From assembly GCA_016870115.1 (NCBI GenBank), contig VGCH01000009.1:1-64000 (forward strand): DNA of 64,000 nt. The letters run 5' to 3'. The notes beneath the pieces are model-generated. The model had not been told where the DNA came from, made no database searches, and saw only the letters and a list, made by a program, of their open reading frames with translations. The position numbers and the translations under genes were made by a program. Positions within the stretch are counted from its first letter, which is position 1. Each line of letters begins with the position of its first letter. Shown in pieces: positions 27,332 to 35,654 of the stretch. Origin of the DNA: Alphaproteobacteria bacterium (GTDB lineage Bacteria; Pseudomonadota; Alphaproteobacteria; Reyranellales; Reyranellaceae).

Positions 27332-28341
27332 GCCGCCTCCGCCACGCGCGCGGTCTCCCAGCACGCGACCTCGTGGCCGGGCCGCACTTCGACCGAGGGC
27401 GGCCGCTCGGCGCGGCAGCGGTCGGTGGCGAAGCCGCAACGGTCCGCGAACGCGCAGCCCGGGATCGGACGCGTGAGAATGGGCACGAGCCCCGGAATCT
27501 CCTGCAGGCGCGGCCGCCGGCCGGCGGTGTCGGCCTCGATGTCGAGGCGCGGGATCGCGCGCATCAGGCCGCGGGTATAGGGATGCATCGGCTGCGCGAA
27601 GAGGCTCGAAACGCTCGCCTCCTCGACCTTGCGGCCCGCATACATCACCACCACCCGCTCCGCCGTCTCGGCAATCACGCCGAGGTCGTGCGTGATGAGC
27701 ACAATGGCCGTGCCGAGCTTCTCTTTCAGTTCGAGCATCAGATCGAGAATCTGCGCCTGGATCGTGACGTCGAGAGCAGTCGTGGGTTCGTCGGCGATCA
27801 ACACCCGTGGCTCGCAACTGAGCGCAATCGCGATCATCACGCGCTGGCGCATGCCACCGGAAAGCTGATGGGGATACTCGTCGAGCCGACGGGCGGCATC
27901 GGCGATGCGCACCAGCTCCAGCATCTCGCGGGCGCGATCCAGCCCCTGCCGCCACGACACACCGAGGTGGCGCACCACGTTCTCGGCGATCTGCGTGCCC
28001 ACGGTCAGCACCGGATTCAGGCTGGTCATCGGCTCCTGGAAGATCATCGAGATTCGGTGTCCACGGAGCGACTTCATCTCGGCCTCGTCGAGGCCAACCA
28101 GCTCGCGCCCGTCGAAGCGGATCGAACCGCCCACGATCCGACCCGTCTCCGGCGGGATCAGCCGCAGGATCGACAGCGCCGTCACCGACTTGCCGCAGCC
28201 CGACTCGCCCACGATGCCGAGCGTCTCGCCGCGCCCGACATCGAAGGTGACTCCATCGACCGCGCGCACAACACCGTCCAGCGTATTGAAGTATGTGCGC
28301 AGGTCGCGAACCTGCAGGACAGGAACCGCGTCGACGCTCAC
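27328..28341 (-). CDS. Oligopeptide/dipeptide ABC transporter ATPase (OppD/DppD-like)
   Basis: Partner ATPase of the OppF-like protein. Walker A is [12 protein letters not shown], the signature [15 protein letters not shown] and Walker [13 protein letters not shown]. The C-terminal motif [14 protein letters not shown] is the Cys-bearing Opp tail. The start is a GTG at 28341 that overlaps the permease stop as GTGA; 337 residues result. The longer reading upstream is the permease gene in another frame. Confidence 0.93.
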   Translation of the reverse strand: MSVDAVPVLQVRDLRTYFNTLDGVVRAVDGVTFDVGRGETLGIVGESGCGKSVTALSILRLIPPETGRIVGGSIRFDGRELVGLDEAEMKSLRGHRISMIFQEPMTSLNPVLTVGTQIAENVVRHLGVSWRQGLDRAREMLELVRIADAARRLDEYPHQLSGGMRQRVMIAIALSCEPRVLIADEPTTALDVTIQAQILDLMLELKEKLGTAIVLITHDLGVIAETAERVVVMYAGRKVEEASVSSLFAQPMHPYTRGLMRAIPRLDIEADTAGRRPRLQEIPGLVPILTRPIPGCAFADRCGFATDRCRAERPPSVEVRPGHEVACWETARVAEAA

Positions 28342-29207
28342 AGACGCCTCGCGAGACGCGGATCGAGGCGGTCGCGCAGCCCGTCGCCCAGCAAGTTCAC
28401 CGCCAGCACCGTCAGCGCCAGGAACGCGCCGGGGATCAGGATCGTCCAGGGCGCGATCTGGAAGAAAGTACGACCCTGGGCGATGATGTTGCCCCAGCTC
28501 GGCACCTCCGGTGGTACGCCGGCGCCCAGGAACGACAGCCCGGCCTCGATCAGCATCGCCGAGGCGCAGACATAGGTTCCCTGCACAATCAGAGGCGCCA
28601 TCGTATTGGGCAGGACATGACGCCAAAGCAGCTTCGCGTTCTTGGTGCCGCCAGCGATCGCGCTCTCGATGTAGGGCTGGCTGCGGATCGACAACACCAC
28701 GGCGCGCACCACCCGCACGATACGCGGCACCTCCGGAATGACGATGGCGATGATCACGATCGTGAGGCCGGGACGGGTCAGCGTGATCAACGCAATGGCG
28801 AGCAGGATCGAGGGGATGGCCATGATCCCGTCCATCACCCGCATGACGATGGCGTCGACCCGGCGGAAATAGCCGCACACCAGACCAAGTAGCAGGCCGA
28901 GGACGCAGGAAATGGCGGCGACGGAAATGCCCACGATCAGCGAAACCCGAGCGCCGTAGACCGAACGCGAGAACACGTCGCGGCCGAACTGGTCCGTGCC
29001 GAACCACCAACGTTCTGACGGGGGTCGCAGGCGGTTGACGGGCGACAGGCGCAACGGATCGCCCGCGATCAGGTGCGCGAAAACGCCCACCAGCACCAGG
29101 ATCGCCAGCAGCACGCCGCCAAAGGCGATCGTCGGATTGCGCCGGATCGCGGTGCCGAGAGAAAAGCGACGCGGCGGGTCGATCGCGGTATCGGCGAGCG
29201 TCGTCAT
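28338..29207 (-). CDS. Peptide ABC transporter permease (OppC/DppC-like)
   Basis: Inner-membrane permease, 289 residues. It has the N-terminal OppC domain with [24 protein letters not shown], the most recognisable DppC stretch. The EAA loop that contacts the ATPases is visible near [19 protein letters not shown]. It follows the OppB-like gene by one base. Confidence 0.94.
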   Translation of the reverse strand: MTTLADTAIDPPRRFSLGTAIRRNPTIAFGGVLLAILVLVGVFAHLIAGDPLRLSPVNRLRPPSERWWFGTDQFGRDVFSRSVYGARVSLIVGISVAAISCVLGLLLGLVCGYFRRVDAIVMRVMDGIMAIPSILLAIALITLTRPGLTIVIIAIVIPEVPRIVRVVRAVVLSIRSQPYIESAIAGGTKNAKLLWRHVLPNTMAPLIVQGTYVCASAMLIEAGLSFLGAGVPPEVPSWGNIIAQGRTFFQIAPWTILIPGAFLALTVLAVNLLGDGLRDRLDPRLARRL

Positions 29208-29208
29208 G

Positions 29209-30150
29209 TCAGTACCGGATCCGCGGATCGAGGAAGGCGTAAGAAATGTCGATCGCGAGATTGACCAGGACCTTTCCGGCGGCGAACACCAGAATCAGCC
29301 CCTGCACGATGGGGTAGTCCCGCTTCAGCACGGCATCGACCGTGAGGCGCCCCAGCCCTGGAATGTTGAACACAGTCTCGGTGATGACCACGCCCGAGAT
29401 CAGGAGCGCGATACCGATGCCGATCACCGTCACGATGGGCACCGCGGCATTCTTGAGCGCATGCAGCAGCAGAACGCGATCCGTCGCGAGGCCCTTGGAG
29501 TTGGCGGTGCGGATGTAGTCCTGCGCCAAAACCTCAAGCATCGACGCCCGCGTGATGCGCGCAATCAACGCCATGTAGGTGACGCCCAGTGCCACCGACG
29601 GCAGGATCAGCTTCTCGAGGAATGGCCAGAGCCCCTGCGAGATCGGCGAATAGCCCTGGACGGGCAGAACGCCCCACTTCACCGAGAACAGCCAGATCAG
29701 GACGTAGGCCAGAACGAACACGGGCATCGCGAAGCCCAGAACGGCAAACGCCATGGCGAGCCGATCCACGAGTTTGCGCGCCTTCCAGGCCGCGATAACC
29801 CCGATCGGAATCGCGAGCGCCACCGCCACGAACAGGGTCGAGAAGGTCAGCGCCACGGTCGGTTCGAGACGCTGCTCAATCAACCGCGACACCGGCAGGT
29901 CGGAAAAGATCGAGACACCGAGATCGCCCTGCAGCAGGTGAAGCGTCCAGATCACGAACTGCTCCAGCATCGGCCGGTCGAGGCCGAGCTTGGCGCGTAC
30001 CGCGGCAATCGCATCCGCGGTCGCATCCTCACCGGCGATGATCGCCGCCGGATCGCCCGGCGCGAACCGTACGAGAAAGAACACGAACACGGCGACCACC
30101 GCCATGACCGGCAACGTCGCGAAGAGGCGACGCACGATGTAGGCGGTCAT
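29209..30150 (-). CDS. Peptide ABC transporter permease (OppB/DppB-like)
   Basis: Partner permease, 313 residues. The opening MTAYIVRRLFATLPVMAVV and PGDPAAIIAGEDAT are typical of DppB. The EAA loop is DYIRTANSKGLATDRVLLLHALKN-like, and the late ITETVFNIPGLGRL is conserved in the family. It lies 34 bases after the binding-protein gene. Confidence 0.94.
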   Translation of the reverse strand: MTAYIVRRLFATLPVMAVVAVFVFFLVRFAPGDPAAIIAGEDATADAIAAVRAKLGLDRPMLEQFVIWTLHLLQGDLGVSIFSDLPVSRLIEQRLEPTVALTFSTLFVAVALAIPIGVIAAWKARKLVDRLAMAFAVLGFAMPVFVLAYVLIWLFSVKWGVLPVQGYSPISQGLWPFLEKLILPSVALGVTYMALIARITRASMLEVLAQDYIRTANSKGLATDRVLLLHALKNAAVPIVTVIGIGIALLISGVVITETVFNIPGLGRLTVDAVLKRDYPIVQGLILVFAAGKVLVNLAIDISYAFLDPRIRY

Positions 30151-30184
30151 GGCGCGGACGGATCGCGGTGCGTCGGGCGGCGCC

Positions 30185-31774
30185 TCACTTGCGACGGATG
30201 TTCCAGAGGACGGCGAGCCCGGTGTTGGTCACGACGTTCTCGATGCGGTCCTGGCGATAGGCGATGGGCACCGACCACTGGCCGAACGGAACGTAGGTCA
30301 CGACCTCGGCGGCGCGCTCGTCGACAGCCATCGCCGCCGCCTTCTTCTCGGCGTCGGTCTGGGCGAAGGCGTAGGCGTTGCGCAGCTCCTCGATCTTGGC
30401 GTCGCACGGCCAGCCGGTCAGCGCCTTGTCGCAGGTGCCACCCAACCAGGTATGGAGCACCGGGTTGGACGAGCCCACGCCGCCCGTGGTCGTCACGAAG
30501 ATGTTCCAGCCACCTTGCGCCGGCGGCTCTTTCTTGGTGCGGCGGCTCACGACCGAACCCCAGTCCATGGACTGCGCATCGACGTTCAGACCGGCGTCGC
30601 GCATCGCCTGGATAAGGACCTGGGTCGCGGGCGTGATGGTCACATGGTCCGTCGCCTGAAGGACCGTGATCGGCTCGCCGTTGTAGCCGGCCTCGCGCAT
30701 CAGCTGCAGCGCCTTTTTCGGATTGTAGTCCTTCAGCGCCGCGATGCCGGTCGGGTGCGTGAGCGGCGAGCCGCAGGTGAAGAAGCTGAAGCACTGCTTG
30801 TAGTACTCGGGGTTGCCGACCACGGCGCGCAGGAAGTCCTCCTGCTTGATCAGGTGGTACATCGCCTGACGTGCCTTGGGATTGTTGAACGGCGGATGCA
30901 GATGGTTGAGCCGGATCATCCCCAGCGTGCTGTCGAGCTTGCCGGTCTTCTCAAGCTTCACGCCGCGCGCGCGGGAGAGAATCGGAAGAAAGTCGATGTT
31001 CGGCGCCTCGAAAAAGTCGATCTCGCCCGCGATCAGCGCCTGCATGGCCGTCTGCGAATCCGGAATCCAGATCAACTCAAGCCGGTCCACGCCCGGAAAC
31101 TTCGAGCCGGCGAACGAAGATGCCGGCTCGTTCCCCGGTCGCGGCACGTAGTCGGGGTTCTTGAGATAGATCGCCTTGCTGCCCGGCACCCACTGTTCCT
31201 TGGCGAACCGGAACGGGCCCGAGCCGATCGCTTCCTTGACCTGCTGCTGCGGGTCCGTCGCGGCCTCCTGCGCACGCATGATGACAGGCACCGAGCTGTT
31301 GGTCTTGCCGAGCGACTCCAGCACCATCCCGTAGGGCTTGTTCAGCGTCATGCGGAACGTCTTGGCGTCGATGGCCTCCAGCTTCTCGACAAACGAGAAG
31401 AGCCGACCGCCCACGCCGTCGCGCGCCGCCCAGCGGCGCAACGAGGGAATGACGTCGTTGCTGGTGACCGGCGAGCCATCGTGGAACTTCAGGCCATCGC
31501 GCAGCGTGAAGGTGTAGACGAGTTTGTCGGGGCTGATCTCGTACTTGCCGACCATCTGCGGGTGCGGCTTGAGATCGGAGTCGTTGCCGAACAGCGTGTC
31601 GTAGACCAGCATCCCATGGATGTTGGCGATCGTCTGGGTGGTCCAGATCGGATCGATCACGCGCACATCGGCGTGCATCACGGCCTTGAGAACTTTTTCC
31701 TGGGCGTGGCCCGCTGCCGGAATCGCGAACGGGACGGCCAGCGCGAGGGCGCCGGCGACAATACGATGCAGCAT
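30185..31774 (-). CDS. Periplasmic peptide/opine-type binding protein (SBP family 5)
   Basis: Receptor of the Opp-type importer, 529 residues. The signal peptide is MLHRIVAGALALAVPFA with cleavage after GHAQ. The family 5 fold is seen in the early LKAVMHADVRVIDPIW, then LRDGLKFHDGSPVTSNDV and SGPFRFAKEQWVPG. GGGGGA lies upstream of the ATG. Family members bind peptides, opines, glutathione, nickel or sugars, so the ligand is open. It follows the M81 gene by 65 bases. Confidence 0.92.
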   Translation of the reverse strand: MLHRIVAGALALAVPFAIPAAGHAQEKVLKAVMHADVRVIDPIWTTQTIANIHGMLVYDTLFGNDSDLKPHPQMVGKYEISPDKLVYTFTLRDGLKFHDGSPVTSNDVIPSLRRWAARDGVGGRLFSFVEKLEAIDAKTFRMTLNKPYGMVLESLGKTNSSVPVIMRAQEAATDPQQQVKEAIGSGPFRFAKEQWVPGSKAIYLKNPDYVPRPGNEPASSFAGSKFPGVDRLELIWIPDSQTAMQALIAGEIDFFEAPNIDFLPILSRARGVKLEKTGKLDSTLGMIRLNHLHPPFNNPKARQAMYHLIKQEDFLRAVVGNPEYYKQCFSFFTCGSPLTHPTGIAALKDYNPKKALQLMREAGYNGEPITVLQATDHVTITPATQVLIQAMRDAGLNVDAQSMDWGSVVSRRTKKEPPAQGGWNIFVTTTGGVGSSNPVLHTWLGGTCDKALTGWPCDAKIEELRNAYAFAQTDAEKKAAAMAVDERAAEVVTYVPFGQWSVPIAYRQDRIENVVTNTGLAVLWNIRRK

Positions 31775-31839
31775 GGATGGTCCCCCTAGAAAGATGTCGT
31801 GAGTATGGGAAGCGTGTTGGCGTCTTGTAAAGGAGCGGT

Positions 31840-33312
31840 TCAGAAGATCAGGCCGCGCGGGCGGGCGTCGGCGTCGAGCGGCCAGATCGGACGCTCGACC
31901 TTGGTGTAGGGCATCTTGCTGTGGTCGCGCCGCAGCGGACCGCCGGACTCGACATAAACGACCTTCTTGGCGATCGGGCCGAAGGCGGCCATGAAGTGGT
32001 TGGTCGACTTCACCACCACGAGCTTGCGATCCGTCGGGTCGATGCCGAGATTGGTGAAGAGTTCGAGCCCGGTGGCTTGGGTCCGATTGGTGTTCAACAC
32101 GACCTCGACGCCGCCCAGGCGGATCGCCGCGCAATCGCCGAGCGTGACCTGGGTGGGGCCGAAGCGCTGCCACGCGTCGCGCTTCAGCGCGACGACCTCG
32201 ACCTCGGCGTCGATCGGCGCGCCCGAACTGGGCGCGATCTTGCCTCCGAACCGCAGCGGCAGGCGGGCGCCGACGCCGGCATCGAAGCAAAGCCTTACGG
32301 CGATCGGGTCCCACACCGGACCGAGGCAGGCCTGCTCGACGCCGCTCTGCAGCAAGTGACGCAGGATATCCGTATTGTCCGACGGCGCGCCGCCACCGGC
32401 ATTGTCGGCGGGATCAGCGACCACCACCGGACGGTCGTTGAAGGCCACGCCTTCGGCGATACCCTCAGCAACGCCGCGCGAGGGCGACTGGGTCTTCCCG
32501 CGCAGCGACACGAGTTCCTCGCCCAGGCGTGTCGCCAACGCATCCGCCTTGCCCTTCTCGCCGTCGGCGATGACCAACACGCGTGTCCCGATCTCGGGCA
32601 CATCGCCGTAAGGGAAGCAATGCGCGACGGACACTGACAGGATGCCGTCCTTGCCTTCCAGCGCCATCATCCGATCGACGAAGCCGCGCATCGGCTGAAT
32701 GGTCGTGGGGTAACTCGATATCTGCCGACAGTCGTAGACCGACATCACCGGCCGTATCTTGCCGCGCAGAGTCGCCAGCACGAGATCGAGCACATCCTCG
32801 GCACGCTCGACCACGTCGGTGTGCGGGAACTCCTTGTAGCAAACGATGATGTCGGCGTGAGAGAGCCGCTTCAGCGTCAGGTGGCAATGCGGATCGAGCT
32901 CGACGCCGACGACGCACGTCGTGCCGACGATCGCGCGCAGCCGCTCCAGAATGTCGCCCTCCACATCGTCGTAGCCGTGCGCGACCATGGCGCCGTGCAG
33001 ACCGAGCACCACGCCATCAAGCGGCATCGCGGCCTTCGCCTGCTCAAGGATCTCGTCCCGCATCGTCTCGTAGTCGGCCCGGTTGGTGAGGCCGGCCGGG
33101 CTGGCGGCGAAGCAACTGCCCTCGATCAGGGTGAACCCCTCCCCCGCCGCGCGCCGGCGCATCACAAGGAGCGGCGCGGTGCACATGCGCGGCGCGTCCG
33201 ACGGGTGCTCGCCTGGCCGGAAGAAAACCGACTCGCGATAGTTCTCGATCGAGGTCGGCAATGGCGAGAAGGTGTTGGTCTCGGTCGCCAGCGTTGCGGT
33301 GAAGAGGCGCAT
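31840..33312 (-). CDS. M81 family metallopeptidase (MlrC-like)
   Basis: Zinc-dependent hydrolase related to microcystinase MlrC. It opens with TATLATETNTFSPLPT, the family N-terminus. Likely metal ligands are in LHGAMVAHGYDDVEGD and VELDPHCHLTLK. The C-terminal MlrC domain has DPADNAGGGAPSDNT and the late KSTNHFMAAFGPIA. The ATG at 33312 gives 490 residues; the longer reading is an artefact of GC-rich DNA. Most M81 proteins, like this one, sit beside Opp-type transporters and probably act on small amides or modified peptides rather than microcystin. Confidence 0.92.
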   Translation of the reverse strand: MRLFTATLATETNTFSPLPTSIENYRESVFFRPGEHPSDAPRMCTAPLLVMRRRAAGEGFTLIEGSCFAASPAGLTNRADYETMRDEILEQAKAAMPLDGVVLGLHGAMVAHGYDDVEGDILERLRAIVGTTCVVGVELDPHCHLTLKRLSHADIIVCYKEFPHTDVVERAEDVLDLVLATLRGKIRPVMSVYDCRQISSYPTTIQPMRGFVDRMMALEGKDGILSVSVAHCFPYGDVPEIGTRVLVIADGEKGKADALATRLGEELVSLRGKTQSPSRGVAEGIAEGVAFNDRPVVVADPADNAGGGAPSDNTDILRHLLQSGVEQACLGPVWDPIAVRLCFDAGVGARLPLRFGGKIAPSSGAPIDAEVEVVALKRDAWQRFGPTQVTLGDCAAIRLGGVEVVLNTNRTQATGLELFTNLGIDPTDRKLVVVKSTNHFMAAFGPIAKKVVYVESGGPLRRDHSKMPYTKVERPIWPLDADARPRGLIF

Positions 33313-33323
33313 GAGGTCTCCGA

Positions 33324-34199
33324 TCAGACGGCGGCATCCCAGGACCGGGCGATGGCGCCGGGCGTGGTCAGCCAGATGGTGTCCCGGTGCGCCGCGATGT
33401 GGCGCAGGGCCCGCTTGAGGTGACGCAAGCGATGCGGCTGGCCAACGATGTAGGCATGGAGCGCCACACCCATCACCAGCGCCTGGCCGTCGGCCAGCTC
33501 GCGCATTTCGTCGAACTGATCGACGATCATGTCGGCGAACTCCGAAGCGCCGACGCGGCGCGCGACAATGGCCGGGATGTCGTTCAGCTCCTGAGGATAG
33601 GGCACCGCCAGGATCGAGCGGCCGCCGCGGCAGCGGAATCGAACCGGCTGGTCGTCCATGCACCAGTCGAGCAGGTAGCCGTATCCAGCCTCCGCCAGGA
33701 GATCGGGCGTGAGACGGCTTTGCGAGATCCACGGACCGAGCCAGCCGGCTGGCGGTGCGCCCTCTTCCCGCGCAATCCGAGCCGTCGCCTCGGCGATCAG
33801 CGCGCGCTCGGCCGCCTCGTCGAGCGTCCCCTGACGTTCGGCGTTGCTGCGGCCATGCCCCACGATCTCATCGCCGCGGGCGCGGCACGCCGCGACCAGC
33901 TCCGGCGCATAGTCATACATCGCGCTGTTGATCAGGGCCGCGATCGGCAGGTCGAGGGCGTCGAACGTATCCAGCAGATACCAGGCGCCGACGCGATTGC
34001 CCCAGTCGCGCCACGCGAAGTTGAGAACGTCGGGCTGCGGCCCGCCCGGCGCCAGCTCGGCCCCGAGACCCTCGCCAAAAGAGAAATGCTCGAGGTTGAG
34101 GGCGAGATAGACCGCAAGCCGCTTGCCGCCGGGCCAGACGCGCTCCGGTCGACCGCGCAACGGCTCGTAGTCATAGCGACCGTGGCCCGGAAGCTTCAC
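33324..34199 (-). CDS. Polysaccharide deacetylase-like (PuuE/allantoinase-type) hydrolase
   Basis: A 291-residue carbohydrate esterase 4-fold protein of the PuuE subgroup. Visible are LNLEHFSFGEG, the family segment FAWRDWGNRVGAWYLLD, and IVGHGRSNAERQG, in which the metal-binding His/Ser/Asn cluster lies. Other members hydrolyse allantoin or related cyclic amides, so C-N bond cleavage is more likely than true sugar deacetylation. It overlaps the upstream PLP-enzyme stop by four bases and precedes the M81 gene by 11 bases. Confidence 0.86.
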   Translation of the reverse strand: MKLPGHGRYDYEPLRGRPERVWPGGKRLAVYLALNLEHFSFGEGLGAELAPGGPQPDVLNFAWRDWGNRVGAWYLLDTFDALDLPIAALINSAMYDYAPELVAACRARGDEIVGHGRSNAERQGTLDEAAERALIAEATARIAREEGAPPAGWLGPWISQSRLTPDLLAEAGYGYLLDWCMDDQPVRFRCRGGRSILAVPYPQELNDIPAIVARRVGASEFADMIVDQFDEMRELADGQALVMGVALHAYIVGQPHRLRHLKRALRHIAAHRDTIWLTTPGAIARSWDAAV

Positions 34200-35383
34200 G
34201 AGGCGACCGCGGCACGCAGCGCCGCGGCGAGCGGCATGTCGTGTTCGGGCGCCAGCACCTGCGGATCGAGGGTGAGGACGCCGCGCGCGCTGTGGCGCTC
34301 GGAGAGATGCACCGGCGGGTCGCCCGCCTGAAGCCGTGCGCTGAGAGACAAGGCGTCATCGACCGCAAGCTCCAGCACCGGCACACGGCCTGTCACGGCG
34401 GCGGGAACCAGGGTCGCCCGCAAACCCGGCGTGCCAGCCAGCGCCGCCGCGATCGCGCGCAGCCGCGCTTCAAGCTGGGCATTTGCCATGTCGGCATCGG
34501 CACCGACGAAGCGCTCCAGCGCCACCAGCAGCCCGACAATCTCCTCCTTACCGGCCTTGAACCCGCGACCGATGCCGTGATGCGGCACGCCCTTCAGCAG
34601 GGTGCGATCGACGAGACGCGGAGGTGTCCAGGTCTGTGGCGCGACGTCCATGTCCAACTGCTGAAGCAAGGCCGATGCCACAAGATCGCGCCGACCGGCG
34701 AGGATGCCCGAGGCTTGCGGCCCGCCCAGCGCCTTGCCGCCGGAGAACGCGACCAGATCGGCCCCGAGCGCCGTGAAGCGGCGCAGGTTCTCGCGTGGGG
34801 GCAGTTGCGCCGCCGCATCGACAATCAGGGGCACTGCGCGCGCGCGGCAGACCCCGACGGCCGTTTCGAGATCGCCCAGCGTCGCGGGATTGGCCGACAG
34901 GGCGACCGCCGCAACATCGGGAGCGAGCGCGGCCTCGATCTCCCAGGCTTCAAGCCCGCGCACGCCCGCGCCGGTGCCGCGATCATTGTGGCCGATATCC
35001 ACGAGATGGGCGCCCGCAGCCTGGAGGGCATGGGCGTAACCGGTGCGATGGGTACGCGGCAGCAGGATGCGGTTGGGAAACCCGTCGGCATGTGGCAGCG
35101 CCGCCATGCGGGCGGGATCGAACCGCGCCATGCACGCGGCGGCGGCCAGCGTGAGTGCGGCCGCGGCGCCGGTGGTCACCAATCCGGCCTCGGCGCCGGT
35201 GGCGTCCGCGATACGCCCGCTTGCCGCGTCCTGCAGTTCGCCGATATCCACCGAACCGCGCGCCGCGTCGGCCATGGCGGCCACCACCTCCGGCGCCATG
35301 GTCGCGCCGCCCAGCCGCGTCAGCGCCCCGGCGGCATTGATCCGCCGCCGCACCCCCAGCCGGGCATAGATGTCCGTCGTCAT
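34196..35383 (-). CDS. SelA-like (COG1921) fold-type I PLP enzyme, function unknown
   Basis: A 395-residue PLP protein of the SelA/D-glucosaminate-6-phosphate ammonia-lyase group. The opening YARLGVRRRINAAGALTRLGG is typical of this group, the PLP lysine is K217 in AFSGGKALGGPQASGIL, and the cofactor Asp is in LIVDAAAQLPP. It lacks the extra N-terminal domain and length of true selenocysteine synthase, and heads a transport/hydrolase operon. I therefore read it as a catabolic lyase or racemase, not the Sec machinery. The ATG at 35383 is clear; upstream extension would run into the SRP RNA promoter. Confidence 0.85.
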   Translation of the reverse strand: MTTDIYARLGVRRRINAAGALTRLGGATMAPEVVAAMADAARGSVDIGELQDAASGRIADATGAEAGLVTTGAAAALTLAAAACMARFDPARMAALPHADGFPNRILLPRTHRTGYAHALQAAGAHLVDIGHNDRGTGAGVRGLEAWEIEAALAPDVAAVALSANPATLGDLETAVGVCRARAVPLIVDAAAQLPPRENLRRFTALGADLVAFSGGKALGGPQASGILAGRRDLVASALLQQLDMDVAPQTWTPPRLVDRTLLKGVPHHGIGRGFKAGKEEIVGLLVALERFVGADADMANAQLEARLRAIAAALAGTPGLRATLVPAAVTGRVPVLELAVDDALSLSARLQAGDPPVHLSERHSARGVLTLDPQVLAPEHDMPLAAALRAAVAS

Positions 35384-35423
35384 GCCCGACTGTACCCCGG
35401 CCCGCGTCGGGGGAAAGCGCCCC

Positions 35424-35454
35424 TTGCGGGGGTCGGGCGGAGTCCTGATATAAC
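35424..35454 (+). promoter_or_regulatory. Promoter of the SRP RNA gene
   Basis: TTGCGG (35424-35429) and TATAAC (35449-35454) with 19 bases between; the overlapping GATATA would give 17. The -10 ends six bases before the first base of the SRP RNA stem, the right distance for transcription to start there. Confidence 0.65.
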
Positions 35455-35460
35455 CGCCCC

Positions 35461-35552
35461 GGGAGATCGGTGCGGGCGGAGCAGTCGCCAACCCGGTCAG
35501 GTCCGGAAGGAAGCAGCCGTAACGAATTCGCTTCGGGTCGTGTCGGTCTCCC
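35461..35552 (+). ncRNA. ffs: Signal recognition particle RNA (4.5S type)
   Basis: RNA core of the particle that targets membrane proteins with Ffh. The universally conserved tip GGTCCGGAAGGAAGCAGCC is at 35500-35518, including the GGAA loop and the asymmetric AGCA side. The ends pair perfectly, GGGAGA (35461-35466) with TCTCCC (35547-35552), defining a 92-base RNA of the small bacterial form. It lies 102 bases before dnaX, the common alphaproteobacterial position. Confidence 0.95.
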
Positions 35553-35654
35553 ACCCGACTGCCGGCGCCAGCCGCCGCCGGCCTCGGGCCAACCCGCGCG
35601 CGACGACCGCCGGGTTCCTTGGGGCTGCGGCGCGGGATCGGGAACGGGCCTGGC

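Noticed and set aside
34196-35383. The SelA-like enzyme as the selenocysteine synthase for the AhpD-like protein
   Set aside because: It is shorter than true SelA, lacks its N-terminal domain, is not next to selB, and is embedded in a transport/hydrolase operon. The Sec machinery must be elsewhere if it exists.
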